Below are positions 5,453 to 5,845 of a stretch of DNA of 5,845 bases, one piece after another; position 1 is the first letter of the stretch, and every line of letters starts with the position of its first letter. The position numbers and the translations under genes are program-made. Location of the stretch: the NCBI GenBank assembly GCA_021819255.1, contig JAKART010000173.1, positions 1-5,845 on the forward strand. The letters are read 5' to 3'. A model generated the notes under the pieces. The model had not been told where the DNA came from. It saw only the letters and a list, made by a program, of their open reading frames with translations, and made no database searches. This DNA is from Acidobacteriota bacterium. GTDB lineage: Bacteria > Acidobacteriota > Terriglobia > Terriglobales > Acidobacteriaceae.

Positions 5453-5845
5453 CTATTCCACCGTCACACTCTTGGCCAGGTTGCGCGGCTGGTCAACGTC
5501 GCAGCCTCTTCGCACGGCCATGTGATACGCCAGGAGTTGCAAAGGCACGACCTCCAGAATCGGCAGCAGCAGTTCGTGGGACTGCGGAATGTGGATGACG
5601 CGCTCGACGAGTTGAGCGATGTGGGTGTCGCCCTGGATGGCGATGGCGATGACTCTTCCTCCGCGCGCGGTGACCTCCTGGATGTTGGAGAGGGTCTTCT
5701 CATACTTTAGAACCGAACTGGGATCGCCCGGATCCTGGGTGGCGATGCAGACCACCGGCAGCGTCTCATCGATGAGCGCGTTGGGGCCGTGCTTCATCTC
5801 TCCGGCGGGATAGCCTTCGGCGTGGATGTAGGAGATCTACTTGAG
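5453..5845 (-). CDS. glmS: Glucosamine-fructose-6-phosphate aminotransferase (isomerizing), C-terminal fragment
   Basis: GlmS converts fructose-6-phosphate and glutamine to glucosamine-6-phosphate in the cytoplasm, the entry step to UDP-GlcNAc for peptidoglycan and LPS. Only the last 130 codons are in the window; the rest, including the glutaminase domain and first SIS domain, lies beyond 5845. This fragment is the end of the second SIS domain. Recognisable pieces are [20 protein letters not shown], with the histidine that matches E. coli His504, the helix [12 protein letters not shown], and the near-invariant C-terminus [15 protein letters not shown], whose lysine matches E. coli Lys603. The stop is TAG at 5455-5453. 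The third codon from the window edge (5839-5837) is TAG where the family has the glutamate equivalent to E. coli Glu488. If real, the gene is broken; if a base-calling error, it is intact as far as seen. No T-tailed terminator follows. Confidence 0.95.
5837..5839 (-). other. glmS: In-frame TAG in glmS at the catalytic glutamate position
   Basis: The coding strand reads CTC AAG TAG ATC TCC TAC ATC CAC, giving LK*ISYIH where GlmS proteins have LKEISYIH. One change (TAG for GAG) explains it. Counting to the downstream histidine (16 residues) places it exactly at the E. coli Glu488 equivalent. It is six bases from the window end, where error is most likely if this is also a contig end. Confidence 0.85.

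Overview
The window is GC-rich, roughly 60% by eye. All three recognisable genes lie on the minus strand, with unusually long gaps between them. The organism is probably a soil-type Gram-negative bacterium. A Tat-exported GH2 beta-mannosidase beside glmS, together with a plant-HIR-like SPFH protein, would suit an Acidobacteriota-like genome. That placement is inference; nothing in the window fixes the taxonomy.

Reading in the direction of transcription (right to left): positions 5845-5453 hold the C-terminal 130 codons of glmS (glucosamine-6-phosphate synthase), cut by the window edge and carrying an in-frame TAG where the catalytic glutamate is expected. A 131-base gap follows, holding a 15-codon ORF behind a near-perfect Shine-Dalgarno. 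Positions 5282-2743 are a Tat-signal-bearing GH2 beta-mannosidase of about 846 residues, split by a one-base deletion near 4007. A gap of about 510 bases has no convincing gene. Positions 2229-1228 encode an intact SPFH/Band 7 membrane protein. A further gap of about 550 bases holds a 13-bp tandem repeat and two hairpins. Positions 673-392 encode an unrecognised 93-residue single-pass membrane protein with a strong ribosome binding site and a plausible terminator. The first 124 bases are a TA-flanked perfect-ended palindrome that looks like a miniature transposable element.

There is no sign that these genes form one functional system. GlmS makes glucosamine-6-phosphate for cell-wall precursors in the cytoplasm. 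The mannosidase would trim beta-mannosides outside the cytoplasmic membrane. The SPFH protein is a membrane scaffold of unknown partner. The two broken reading frames lie next to each other near the right edge, so either decay or base-calling error is possible. I found no CRISPR array, rRNA, convincing tRNA or defence system.
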